64,000 nt of DNA from a virus (IMGVR_UViG_3300032242_003148:101607-165606), one strand, 5' to 3'. Shown: positions 31,861-39,331, counted from the first letter of the stretch. Notes: generated from the sequence alone by a model not told the origin. Numbers and translations are program-made.

Positions 31861-31866
31861 ATTAAA

Positions 31867-32220
31867 ATGAAAGAAACCCTCAGCAGCCTGTACCCACTGT
31901 TGGGGGTTTCTTTTATGCTGGGTTATGCTCTGCTTGTTTGGTTTAGAACTAATGCCTTTGCAGAGTATGTCACTCTATTTAGATTAACTAGGTTCTTTCA
32001 TGTAGGGGATTATAACGAGGTATCTAAAAATGGCTATCCAGAGGGGTATGTGCATTTTTTAAAAGAATACTATCATGATAATTTTATAGTTCGTCTAGTT
32101 ACCTGCCCTGTATGTTTTGGATTTTGGCTAGGCCTTATTATTTTTTTTGGTTTTCCTGTTAACATACTAGTAGTTCCTCTAGGCTTGTTTTTTTACGGGG
32201 TTTTAAATAAGCTAGTTTGA
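31867..32220 (+). CDS. Small membrane protein with CPVC motif
   Basis: Encodes 117 aa. Membrane helices at about 10-26 (YPLLGVSFMLGYALLVW) and 85-115 (GFWLGLIIFFGFPVNILVVP). Between them RLVTCPVCFGFWLGL holds a C-x-x-C next to a Trp, as in the small DUF1360-like membrane proteins of phages and bacteria. Ends two bases before the adhesin-like gene. A role in the host inner membrane is inferred. Confidence 0.6.
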   Translation: MKETLSSLYPLLGVSFMLGYALLVWFRTNAFAEYVTLFRLTRFFHVGDYNEVSKNGYPEGYVHFLKEYYHDNFIVRLVTCPVCFGFWLGLIIFFGFPVNILVVPLGLFFYGVLNKLV

Positions 32221-32221
32221 T

Positions 32222-33943
32222 ATGTCAAATCTAAGTATCAATCCCTCCACAGTAGAGCTGGGTCCACAGTATACTGTGCAATATCAGCCTGGATATTATG
32301 CAAGTAGAGATATTGTTGTGCACACCACAGCTATTGGTACAGTTGGTAGTACGTCTCTGATAGTAGATAATGCTTCTAATCTATCTAGAGGAGACCTGGT
32401 AGAGGCTTACGGAATACCAGAACAGACTAATATATCAAATATCTCTGGCACTACAATAACTCTTAGCAGCGCGATAACACAAACAATACCTATAGGCACT
32501 GCGCTATATATAGGGTCAATCTCAAAACCATCAAGCTGCATACTTCCTTCTGCTATATCCCCAAGCCTAGACCTAGGTTCTCCTATAGCTCCTATAGATC
32601 TCAGCTGTCATTATGCTTTTCCGCAAGTATATCTAACTCCCCCCATTTATAATGCTCCACAAACATTTGTGGCTTGTGAAGATTTTACAGCTTCTGTGGA
32701 CATTAGCCTACGAAATGCCATAACAGGGAATATAACGGCCACACCCACAAGTTCTCCACATTGTGGATTAGCCATCACAGGTCTTTTAGACGTAAACACC
32801 TGTGCCAATTTTACAGCCACGTCAAATATAACCTTTTCAGGTGCGGCACAAAACAGCTCATTAAAATTAACTGCAAGAGGACAACCGGATTGTGGTGTAG
32901 ACATTAAAGGTAATATAGATGTGCAAGCCTGCTCGGCATTTACATCTACTGTTAAATTTGATGTACCCGACGCTATGGCCGGCTCGGTTTTTTCTGTAAC
33001 TCCTAAAGGCCCATCTGACTGTGGGTTAGACCTAGACCTAGCCCTAAAATTAAATTTAAATGCGTGTGAAAAAATAACACCTATTATTAATTTTACATTT
33101 CCAGAAGCAATGGCTGGATCTACAGCTGTTTTTACTGCATCTCAAAACCCCCCTGACTGTCCTATTGAACTAGACCTTAACTTGGCACTAAACGCATGTA
33201 CAACATTCACTGCCGGCGGGGGAATAAGTGTTGGTGGTGGTGGCGCTAGCGGGTTTATTGGAGTTAGGGCGAACAAACCGCCAGATTGTGGCGTTTTTCT
33301 TGCTGGAAATATAAATGTACCAGCTGCGTGTACAGGGATTACCGTGGGTGGTAATGTGGGTATATCGGGCGCCGCGCAAGGCAGCATTACGTTAACGCCA
33401 TCTGGAGGCCCACCAGGTTGTGGGGTGCAGCTTGGCGGGAATATACATGTTAACTGCCCAACCGCTAACAGCTCCTTTCGTCCTGCTGGGGCAGCATGTA
33501 CTGGCGCAATCAGACTTGTCAGCACCGGAGGAGGGAACGCATGCGGAATTGACCTACAGGGTGACTTAAAAATACAAGCCTGTACTAAATTTTCAATAGA
33601 TACCAGTGCGTATCAATTTTTACATCTAGCGGCCATACGTAAACCAACATTTGCTATAACACAAATGGGTTCGGCAGATGATAGCGGTCAATGTAATCTG
33701 AAGTTAACAGGAACAATGGATATTCCATGCCCATCAATTCTGCCCTCCGAAATCAACTGGGGCGGGATAGTTAATAGCGCAGCCACAACGTTTAATATAG
33801 TTGTAGACCCCGTGAACTGCAATCAGTTTAAATTAAAAGGAAATGTAGCATTTGATGGGGCATGGACAAACGTAACAATTTGTAACAATGGAGTAACGTC
33901 AACTATGCAAGTTTGGGCCAGGGCCCTATCAACCACAAATTAA
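32222..33943 (+). CDS. Cys-paired repeat protein, putative tail fibre/adhesin
   Basis: Encodes 573 aa. After about 150 residues of beta-rich sequence come seven or eight repeats of about 45 aa with the pattern P-D-C-G-hydrophobic-x-hydrophobic-x-G-N-hydrophobic-x-V-x-A-C-x-x-F, then a beta segment with GAAQ/DAMAGS (e.g. PDCGVDIKGNIDVQACSAF; PPDCGVFLAGNINVPAAC). Each repeat has two Cys, likely a disulfide or metal pair. The last 90 residues differ. No signal peptide. The stop TAA shares the palindrome TTAA with the stop of the convergent RNA polymerase gene. An extracellular virion appendage is likely. Confidence 0.6.
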   Translation: MSNLSINPSTVELGPQYTVQYQPGYYASRDIVVHTTAIGTVGSTSLIVDNASNLSRGDLVEAYGIPEQTNISNISGTTITLSSAITQTIPIGTALYIGSISKPSSCILPSAISPSLDLGSPIAPIDLSCHYAFPQVYLTPPIYNAPQTFVACEDFTASVDISLRNAITGNITATPTSSPHCGLAITGLLDVNTCANFTATSNITFSGAAQNSSLKLTARGQPDCGVDIKGNIDVQACSAFTSTVKFDVPDAMAGSVFSVTPKGPSDCGLDLDLALKLNLNACEKITPIINFTFPEAMAGSTAVFTASQNPPDCPIELDLNLALNACTTFTAGGGISVGGGGASGFIGVRANKPPDCGVFLAGNINVPAACTGITVGGNVGISGAAQGSITLTPSGGPPGCGVQLGGNIHVNCPTANSSFRPAGAACTGAIRLVSTGGGNACGIDLQGDLKIQACTKFSIDTSAYQFLHLAAIRKPTFAITQMGSADDSGQCNLKLTGTMDIPCPSILPSEINWGGIVNSAATTFNIVVDPVNCNQFKLKGNVAFDGAWTNVTICNNGVTSTMQVWARALSTTN

Positions 33944-34632
33944 CTCTCAGGAATCTCTACCACAGAATCCAAAAAAGTTTGATGGTCTATCCATATTTTT
34001 TTACCATGACCGTCCTCTACTAAGCGGTATAACTTTCCATCATCACCTTTTCTACAGTTTTTTACAAAGAAGTTTACAACACCTATTGTTTCAGCTTCTA
34101 CAGTTTGTATAGGATCCATTAATCCGAACTGGCTCTCGTTAACACTTCTAGAGCTATCAGGAATACTCTCAGTACTTCCTATACCGCCCTCTCCCATCTT
34201 ACTCACCTTGTGGGCAAGCATATATTGCTCCATAGGGTTAACTCCCTCAATATTTTGACTAAGCGCATTACCAACAAACACGCTTTTGATTTGCGGTGTA
34301 AAGAACCCACTGTGGAGCCAGGATAGATTTCTTTTCTGTCTGAGCTTCATCTTAGCCTTCATTTGAATTTTTCCAGCATCATGTTCAATGTGCTCTTTAA
34401 CATAGTCCTCGGCTCCCAAGAATTTTGAGTACGCCAGGTTATCACGATCATCAGGACTAATCTCACGGCTATGCACCTTGAGTAGTTTTCCAGTGGTTTG
34501 CAATAACACCTGAGGGCTCACGTGATTAACACTCATTCCTAGAGTCTTGCCCATAACACCGATGTCTAATCGAATGTTGCCAAAGTACTCTTTAATCTTC
34601 TGAATTTTTTCTGCTTTAGAGGTGGTATCCAT
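33940..34632 (-). CDS. RNA polymerase beta subunit, fork/Rif-pocket fragment
   Basis: Encodes 230 aa. EISPDDRDNLAYSKFLGAED matches the DD.DHL.NRR...GELL region; FTPQIKSVFVGNALSQNIEG then VNPMEQYMLAHKVSKMGEGG aligns with the Rif region (..S.LSQFMDQ.NPLSE..HKRR.SALGPGG); the end (SQFGLMDPIQTVEAETIGVV) aligns with HYGR.CPIETPEGPNIGL. N132-P133 and S144 align with E. coli N519-P520 and S531; position H526 is Leu here. It fills the gap between the fragments at 29722 and 19319. No lobe domain is seen. The promoter abuts the start. Confidence 0.85.
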   Translation of the reverse strand: MDTTSKAEKIQKIKEYFGNIRLDIGVMGKTLGMSVNHVSPQVLLQTTGKLLKVHSREISPDDRDNLAYSKFLGAEDYVKEHIEHDAGKIQMKAKMKLRQKRNLSWLHSGFFTPQIKSVFVGNALSQNIEGVNPMEQYMLAHKVSKMGEGGIGSTESIPDSSRSVNESQFGLMDPIQTVEAETIGVVNFFVKNCRKGDDGKLYRLVEDGHGKKIWIDHQTFLDSVVEIPES

Positions 34633-34639
34633 GTAGCTT

Positions 34640-34667
34640 ATTATAATGGCTAAAATAAAACAAACAA
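34640..34667 (-). promoter_or_regulatory. Leaderless promoter for beta-fork gene
   Basis: -35 TTGTTT (34667-34662), 16-nt spacer, -10 TATAAT (34645-34640), 7 nt, ATG at 34632. Confidence 0.5.
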
Positions 34668-34696
34668 TCAGAAATCCTCAACCTAAAAGATAAGCT

Positions 34697-34724
34697 TTGA
34701 CGATGAACAAATATATATTAATAT
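34697..34724 (+). promoter_or_regulatory. Promoter for the plus-strand block from 34756
   Basis: -35 TTGACG (34697-34702), 16-nt spacer, -10 TAATAT (34719-34724), in the divergent spacer, with an A/T-only stretch to the ATG. Confidence 0.5.
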
Positions 34725-34755
34725 ATTAGTGTTAGTTTAAATAAAAATAATAAAT

Positions 34756-34944
34756 ATGAATTTTGACTTCAACTACGATCCTGAATCGGAAGAGATAGGA
34801 ATTACATTTGATAATTCAATCACACTCAGGGCATATCAGCAAAATGGTAAAATAATTTTTGTTAATTTTGACAGGGTTGACGACGGGGATGTAGAAGATC
34901 TTTTAAAAAACCTTTGCAAAGCCACGTTTGATATGCTTACTTAG
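34756..34944 (+). CDS. Small acidic hypothetical protein
   Basis: Encodes 62 aa: MNFDFNYDPESEEIGITFDN and onwards, beta-strand first half and a short C-terminal helix (VEDLLKNLCKATFDMLT). No family recognised. First gene of a short plus-strand operon, 4 nt before the dCMP deaminase gene. Confidence 0.6.
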   Translation: MNFDFNYDPESEEIGITFDNSITLRAYQQNGKIIFVNFDRVDDGDVEDLLKNLCKATFDMLT

Positions 34945-34948
34945 TTGA

Positions 34949-35395
34949 ATGGTAAATTCAACATACACACACGAAAGACTTAGTTGGGATCAGTACGGAA
35001 TGCTGCTGGCACACGCGGCAGCCCTAAGGTCAGAAGACCCATATATCCAGGTAGGAGCCGCAGCCCTAAGAAGTGACCATAGCGTTGCAGGCACAGGATA
35101 TAACGGAGTACCTAGCGGAATAAATATTTCCTGGGAAGATAGAGACCAGCGCAGAAAGTATGTTTGTCATGCAGAGATAAACTGTTTGAGATATGCAAAG
35201 CCCTCTGAGGTAGAAACAATCTATACCACGCTATCTCCGTGTGCAGACTGTATTAAAACAATAGGTGCGTTTGGTATAAAACGTGTATTGTTTTCAGAAA
35301 TATACGACAAAGATAATTCTTGTTTTGACATTGGTAAAGTGTTTGGTATATCTATAGAACACTTTCAGTTTAACCCTCAGATACTAATAAAATAA
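34949..35395 (+). CDS. dCMP/deoxycytidylate deaminase
   Basis: Encodes 148 aa, the usual length. It turns dCMP to dUMP for dTTP synthesis. The zinc and catalytic motifs are present: KYVCHAEINCLRYA (H-A-E, with the proton-shuttle Glu) and TTLSPCADCIKTIGAFGI (P-C-x-x-C). The N-terminal SWDQYGMLLAHAAALRSEDP then QVGA..L is standard for the family. Works with the ribonucleotide reductase at 40-43 kb in nucleotide supply. Confidence 0.9.
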   Translation: MVNSTYTHERLSWDQYGMLLAHAAALRSEDPYIQVGAAALRSDHSVAGTGYNGVPSGINISWEDRDQRRKYVCHAEINCLRYAKPSEVETIYTTLSPCADCIKTIGAFGIKRVLFSEIYDKDNSCFDIGKVFGISIEHFQFNPQILIK

Positions 35396-35409
35396 TCTTT
35401 GACAAAGCT

Positions 35410-35583
35410 ATGGAGGCGGAAGATAGTAAGGATGAGTTTCGTAGCTCTTCTCCTGATAAAGAAGAAGATAAAGGAATAACCCACAAAAAAGAAACCTTGA
35501 AAAAACTACGTAAATATCAAAAATCAATAGAACCTGACGAATATGACGAATACTACAGATACAACACAAACAGCAGATATTAA
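35410..35583 (+). CDS. Small charged protein (57 aa)
   Basis: ATG 35410 to TAA 35583: MEAEDSKDEFRSSSPDKEED, then KGITHKKETLKKLRKYQ and a Tyr/Asp/Glu-rich tail. It fills the gap after the deaminase and overlaps the next gene by 41 nt. Charged and probably disordered; no function. Confidence 0.45.
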   Translation: MEAEDSKDEFRSSSPDKEEDKGITHKKETLKKLRKYQKSIEPDEYDEYYRYNTNSRY

Positions 35584-35770
35584 ACAATGCAGCAACTGCA
35601 GCTACTGGTTCCCTATTGGAGATGATCCAGAGAACCCTGATAATCCACTAAAGTTTGGAAAGTGTAAGAGAAACCCTCCTACCTTTCTTGAAAAAGACGA
35701 CACCACATACACAGGATTCCCTATGATTGTGAATAACGAGTGGTGTGGTGAACACAACCCTAAACAATAA
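35543..35770 (+). CDS. Small zinc-ribbon-like protein
   Basis: Encodes 75 aa. Four cysteines in the order CSNCSYW, GKCKRNPP, EWCGEH look like a metal-binding site. A pattern C..C.YW......G.C.RNPP......P.....WCGE is common in small uncharacterised phage and bacterial proteins. Role unknown. Confidence 0.6.
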   Translation: MTNTTDTTQTADIKQCSNCSYWFPIGDDPENPDNPLKFGKCKRNPPTFLEKDDTTYTGFPMIVNNEWCGEHNPKQ

Positions 35771-35779
35771 AATACATAT

Positions 35780-36283
35780 ATGAAGAAAACATCACAAAAA
35801 ACTAGAGTAAAAGCAAAAAATCAACAGCTTGTTTCTCGTGCAGTAAAAGAGGCAGGCTTTAAGAATATCAAAGAAGCCAAGGAAACCCTGGCACAGCAAA
35901 AAGAACAAATCTTTTCAAACGGAGAAATAACTCCTCAGTTCATTATTCCTGAAGGCGAAAACTATAAGTTTATTCATCAGGAAATTTCCAGCCTGCGCCA
36001 AGAAAATGCTCCAGAATCGTATATAGATGAACGAGTTAAATACTTGGTATGGAAAACTAGAAAGGCTGAGATTGAGCAAACCGAAAAGAAATCTACATGT
36101 TCTTGCAAGGGTAACTGTGGAACTAGCGAAACTCCAGCGCAGCTGGAGGTGGCTAATTACAGCTTCCCAGTTAATACAGGATATGTATTTTCTTCAAATA
36201 ACCAACTACAGGAAAGTTTTGCAAAAGAACTTCAAGGGCTATTCGGTCCTGCCTTTAAGGTTATTGGAGTACAACTCAGGTGA
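35780..36283 (+). CDS. Hypothetical protein with Cys-rich insert
   Basis: Encodes 167 aa. The N-terminus is basic (MKKTSQKTRVKAKNQQLVSR), the centre a charged helical region, with a cysteine patch (STCSCKGNCGTS) near residue 112. The C-terminus contains ELQGLFGPAFKVIGVQLR. Its stop overlaps the start of a 29-aa membrane peptide. No family recognised. Confidence 0.6.
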   Translation: MKKTSQKTRVKAKNQQLVSRAVKEAGFKNIKEAKETLAQQKEQIFSNGEITPQFIIPEGENYKFIHQEISSLRQENAPESYIDERVKYLVWKTRKAEIEQTEKKSTCSCKGNCGTSETPAQLEVANYSFPVNTGYVFSSNNQLQESFAKELQGLFGPAFKVIGVQLR

Positions 36284-36372
36284 TGTTAAGCATGGCTGAT
36301 TTATTTGCTTCCGCATTAGGAGGCTTTTTGATAGTATCTTGTTTCAGACTCTGGAAAAAATACGATAAGTAA
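36283..36372 (+). CDS. Membrane microprotein (29 aa)
   Basis: ATG at 36283 inside the TGA of the previous gene (ATGA-type overlap) and TAA at 36370 encode MLSMADLFASALGGFLIVSC, FRLWKKYDK. One transmembrane helix and a basic end. Followed directly by a terminator. Confidence 0.5.
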   Translation: MLSMADLFASALGGFLIVSCFRLWKKYDK

Positions 36373-36391
36373 AAAGTTAGGTTGCATGGGT

Positions 36392-36433
36392 AGGGACCGG
36401 TATCTAAATGGTGGGTACCGGTCCCTTTACTTT
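36392..36433 (+). terminator. Rho-independent terminator
   Basis: AGGGACCGGTATC, loop TAAATGGTG, GGTACCGGTCCCT, then TTACTTTA. Thirteen pairs with one G-T; the T-tract is interrupted. Ends the 34.7-36.4 kb operon. Confidence 0.8.
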
Positions 36434-36473
36434 ATGGGTTACATAGTGCTAGGCAACAGTCCACAGGAGTAGC

Positions 36474-36479
36474 TATAAT
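36474..36479 (+). promoter_or_regulatory. -10 element, leaderless start
   Basis: TATAAT lies 5 nt before the ATG at 36485. A clear -35 is not seen at 17 nt; an AGC precedes the -10. Confidence 0.4.
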
Positions 36480-36484
36480 TAACC

Positions 36485-37486
36485 ATGTTTATATTTATAT
36501 TAACGGTATCTGCATTATTTATTGCCGGCTGTGCGGCATTCTTTTCTATCAAAGGAATTACCTTACTATTCGCCGGTAGCGCTATTTCTGTAGCGATTAT
36601 GGCTAGTTCATTAGAGATAGGTAAGCTAGTAGCTGCTAGTTTTTTACACAGAAGCTGGAGCAAGATATCCATAGCTTTAAAAATCTACCTTTGTATAGCT
36701 GTGGGTTCTCTCATGCTCATTACTTCATTAGGTATCTTTGGATTTCTCACCAGAGCTTATGAGGTGCACAGAGGAACAGAGGTTGCATATGATATATCCT
36801 TAAAAGGTTATGATACCCAGACTAATGTTTTAAAAGATGAATTAGCTGCTAACCAGGTACGCATAGATAATCTTAATGCCCTGAGAAAAGATCAAGAAGC
36901 CAGGGTAAACGCTGCAGGTAATTACAAGGCTCCAAGAGAGCAAGCATACAAAGCCATAGAAAGCGCCAACCAAGAAATAACAGGCAAAGAAGCCAGACAG
37001 GTAGAACTACGCAAACAAATAGGAGAACTAGAAATAAAGAAGACCGCCATAAATTCTGAAATAAATACAAAAACAGATGTGGGTACATTTAAGTTTGTGG
37101 CTGCTGCTATGGGTACAGATGTAGATACCGCTGTTAAATGGTTTATTCTTCTATTGGTGTTTGTGTTTGATCCATTGGCTGTGGCATTGATTCTTGCACT
37201 CAACCAGCAGATAGAGGAAAGACAAAAAGTTAAAAAAAATGAAAATGCTTCCGAAAATGTTGCAGAGCGTTTACATAAGAGAAATGTTAATGATAGCCAA
37301 CATGCTCCCGATCATGTTACCGAGCATGTACTTACTAAAGCAGAAGAGCTAAAAAAAAGCATAACGCCGGTTGAGCCTATTGAGTCAAATATGAGCCATT
37401 CACCAGAATTAAAACAAAATACGCGTAAAAATGAAAAAAGGCTTGTTCCTGAGAATAATTCGATTATAACTATTAAATCAAACTAA
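36485..37486 (+). CDS. Membrane protein with periplasmic-type coiled coil
   Basis: Encodes 333 aa. Transmembrane helices at about 2-18, 24-42 and 62-88 (IALKIYLCIAVGSLMLITSL), then a coiled coil from 105-200 (KDELAANQVRIDNLNALRKD; EARQVELRKQIGELEIKKTA), a further helix at 218-240 (AVKWFILLLVFVFDPLAVAL) and a charged cytoplasmic tail rich in N, E, K and H. This layout occurs in marine-type phage membrane proteins. A role in the host envelope or in lysis timing (spanin/holin-like) is possible but not shown. Confidence 0.6.
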   Translation: MFIFILTVSALFIAGCAAFFSIKGITLLFAGSAISVAIMASSLEIGKLVAASFLHRSWSKISIALKIYLCIAVGSLMLITSLGIFGFLTRAYEVHRGTEVAYDISLKGYDTQTNVLKDELAANQVRIDNLNALRKDQEARVNAAGNYKAPREQAYKAIESANQEITGKEARQVELRKQIGELEIKKTAINSEINTKTDVGTFKFVAAAMGTDVDTAVKWFILLLVFVFDPLAVALILALNQQIEERQKVKKNENASENVAERLHKRNVNDSQHAPDHVTEHVLTKAEELKKSITPVEPIESNMSHSPELKQNTRKNEKRLVPENNSIITIKSN

Positions 37487-37490
37487 TCAC

Positions 37491-37565
37491 GCCTGTGTAG
37501 CTCAGTGGTAGAGCAATGGTTTTGTAAACCATCGGTCGTCGGTTCAATCCCGACCTCAGGCTCCA
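37491..37565 (+). tRNA. tRNA-Thr (anticodon TGT)
   Basis: 75-nt cloverleaf: acceptor GCCTGTG pairs with CTCAGGC (one T-T mismatch), D arm GCTC...GAGC, anticodon stem ATGGT/ACCAT with loop TTTGTAA (anticodon TGT, Thr), T arm GTCGG-TTCAATC-CCGAC, then T and an encoded CCA (37563-37565). It lies 4 nt after a gene and 5 nt before the next, so it is likely excised from an mRNA. Confidence 0.9.
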
Positions 37566-37570
37566 CCTCT

Positions 37571-38221
37571 ATGTCACAAAGTCAAAACAAGATTATCAAA
37601 CTGTTATCAGCGGCATTTAAAGGGAAAAAACTTTCTTTTAGTGGATTTAGAAATCTTGTAGAGGGAGCCGTACTCAGGGGTGAAGGTAATATAATAATAC
37701 TTAGTGGTATTCATGGTGATGAGCCGGCAGGTAATATTGCTGCTGAACTATTCAGAGGTACCAAGGGAGTAAAAGTAATTTCAGGAATAAATAGAACAGG
37801 TAAAAGAAGAATAGATGGCAAAGACCCTAACCGCCACTTTGGTACGCCTGATGAGGGAGAACTTCAAGAGAATATATTAAACGCAATATTTGAAGATCAG
37901 CCTAGACTAGTTATTAGCTTGCACGAAGATAATGAGTCCACAGGTATGTATGCATATAGCTCTAAAACAATGGCTCCTGTTATTGCAGAGGTAATAAAAT
38001 CTTTAGACGTTCCTATAATATCAACCATACACGGAGACACAGCAAAAGACGGAGTTATCTCAGGAGGAAAACAACCATTTCGTGGAACTCTAGAAAGAAC
38101 TTTAAGAAGTTATAGTATACCATATTGTACTCTAGAAACACCCACCTGCTGGGATTTAAAAGTACGCTCTACTTGTCTATCCAAGGCTGTATCTGGTATA
38201 ATAGAGCATGTGCGCATGTGA
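37571..38221 (+). CDS. M14-type zinc carboxypeptidase / aspartoacylase-like protein
   Basis: Encodes 216 aa from ATG 37571; an upstream reading frame runs through the tRNA and is not coding. Active-site residues: ILSGIHGDEPAG (zinc ligands H48 and E51), DPNRHF (N87, R88), ISLHED (third zinc ligand H118) and TLETP (catalytic E189). Short for a peptidase and close to succinylglutamate desuccinylase/aspartoacylase or gamma-D-glutamyl peptidase types. No signal peptide. May hydrolyse a peptidoglycan stem or a small amide; substrate not readable. Overlaps the methyltransferase gene by 14 nt. Confidence 0.75.
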   Translation: MSQSQNKIIKLLSAAFKGKKLSFSGFRNLVEGAVLRGEGNIIILSGIHGDEPAGNIAAELFRGTKGVKVISGINRTGKRRIDGKDPNRHFGTPDEGELQENILNAIFEDQPRLVISLHEDNESTGMYAYSSKTMAPVIAEVIKSLDVPIISTIHGDTAKDGVISGGKQPFRGTLERTLRSYSIPYCTLETPTCWDLKVRSTCLSKAVSGIIEHVRM

Positions 38222-38873
38222 TAACTTTACTTGGGACGCCTGGAAATTTTTTTGTGTATCTACCGGAAGAGAGGCTCTTTGGGGTAATAAAGTAGGTAGA
38301 ATGTTAACCAGAAAGGGAATACTCCCTGCTGGGTTATTACTAGATGTTGGTACAGGCACAGGAGAATTCTTGGATTCCCTTAAAAACTACACAGATAAGG
38401 TAGTAGGCATAGATATTCAAGACTATAGAACCTTAAAGACATTTAAGTTTAAAGAGGTGGATGTAGAGAATTACAAGGGCGCCAAGCCAGATATCGTGAT
38501 CTATAAGCAGGTATTTCATCTAGTTGAGAATCCATTCAACATATGTACAAAGTATCCCAATGCTATAATTATATTAATGCAAATGCCCACAGACGACATA
38601 GAGGGAGACTTTTCTGCTATGGAAGATCCCAGCGCTAATAGAGTCAGATTTAACAGGCTTGGGTATACTACAGAAATTCATTCTGTTGTTTTAAAATTTC
38701 AAATACCCCCACAAAGATACGAACAAATGATATTGGGAGGATATACCACAACATTCGCTAAAATGCCTATGTGTGAAAGAAGAGCATATTGGAACAGAAT
38801 CAAAGATACTTATGACTCTGTGTATAGAGATAGATTAGAAATATTAATAGCTACCCCAGCTTCTCACTTATAA
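38208..38873 (+). CDS. SAM-dependent methyltransferase (class I)
   Basis: Encodes 221 aa. Motif I LLDVGTGTGEFLDSL (44-58), motif II VVGIDIQDY, and IVIYKQVFHLVENPFN at the motif IV position. No N-6 adenine motif (DPPY) and no Cys-type catalytic motif, so the target is probably a small molecule, tRNA base or protein rather than DNA. The last 23 nt overlap the convergent DUF1003-like gene. Confidence 0.7.
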   Translation: MCACDNFTWDAWKFFCVSTGREALWGNKVGRMLTRKGILPAGLLLDVGTGTGEFLDSLKNYTDKVVGIDIQDYRTLKTFKFKEVDVENYKGAKPDIVIYKQVFHLVENPFNICTKYPNAIIILMQMPTDDIEGDFSAMEDPSANRVRFNRLGYTTEIHSVVLKFQIPPQRYEQMILGGYTTTFAKMPMCERRAYWNRIKDTYDSVYRDRLEILIATPASHL

Positions 38874-39318
38874 TTTTTTTTAGCTCTGCCATATCCTCTC
38901 TTATATTGGTTAGATGGCTTTTTAGTTCAATGTGATCCTCTTTGAGCTGAGAGTGATTCTTTAGTGTTTGTCTGTCTAATTCTAGATCCTCTTGCACTTC
39001 TGCTAATAGCTGCTTGATATTTAATACTATGGCGTAAGAATCTTCGTCTAGTTTGATATCATGCAGCAGATGTTCTCTATCCTTTTCACTCTGTCTGTTC
39101 GCACTCATTAATATAAGAGGGGTGGCATAAGCAGCCTCAAAAGACAAAAATAAGTTTAATAGAATAAACGGGTATGGGTCAAAGTGGGTTAAACCAAGTA
39201 TATTAATAATTAGCCAAATAGTTAATAGTGAGGACTGAATAACTATAAATTTCCAGCTACCCAAGAAAGCCACAATCTTATCCGCCAGAACAATACTTAG
39301 AGCTTTGATATTTAGCAT
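38851..39318 (-). CDS. DUF1003-like membrane protein
   Basis: Encodes 155 aa. DKIVAFLGSWKFIVIQSSLL, then IWLIINILGL, FDPYPFILLNLFLSFEAAYA and PLILMSANRQSEKDREHLLH match the DUF1003 pattern (D..A...GSW.F...Q....W...N......DPYPF.LLNL.LS..AAY..P.I.MS.NRQ...DR). Two membrane helices and a C-terminal coiled coil. Role in the family is unknown. Divergent from the HNH gene with overlapping -10 boxes. Confidence 0.8.
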   Translation of the reverse strand: MLNIKALSIVLADKIVAFLGSWKFIVIQSSLLTIWLIINILGLTHFDPYPFILLNLFLSFEAAYATPLILMSANRQSEKDREHLLHDIKLDEDSYAIVLNIKQLLAEVQEDLELDRQTLKNHSQLKEDHIELKSHLTNIREDMAELKKIISEKLG

Positions 39319-39323
39319 AGTGT

Positions 39324-39331
39324 AGTATAAC
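39324..39331. promoter_or_regulatory. Overlapping divergent -10 elements
   Basis: On minus, TATACT (39329-39324) is 5 nt from ATG 39318. On plus, TATAAC (39326-39331) is 7 nt from ATG 39339. The two -10s share bases, so only one direction can fire at a time; both mRNAs would be leaderless. Confidence 0.45.

Noticed and set aside
37505-37570. N-terminal extension of the M14-like protein
   Set aside because: The extra codons are the tRNA-Thr gene itself.
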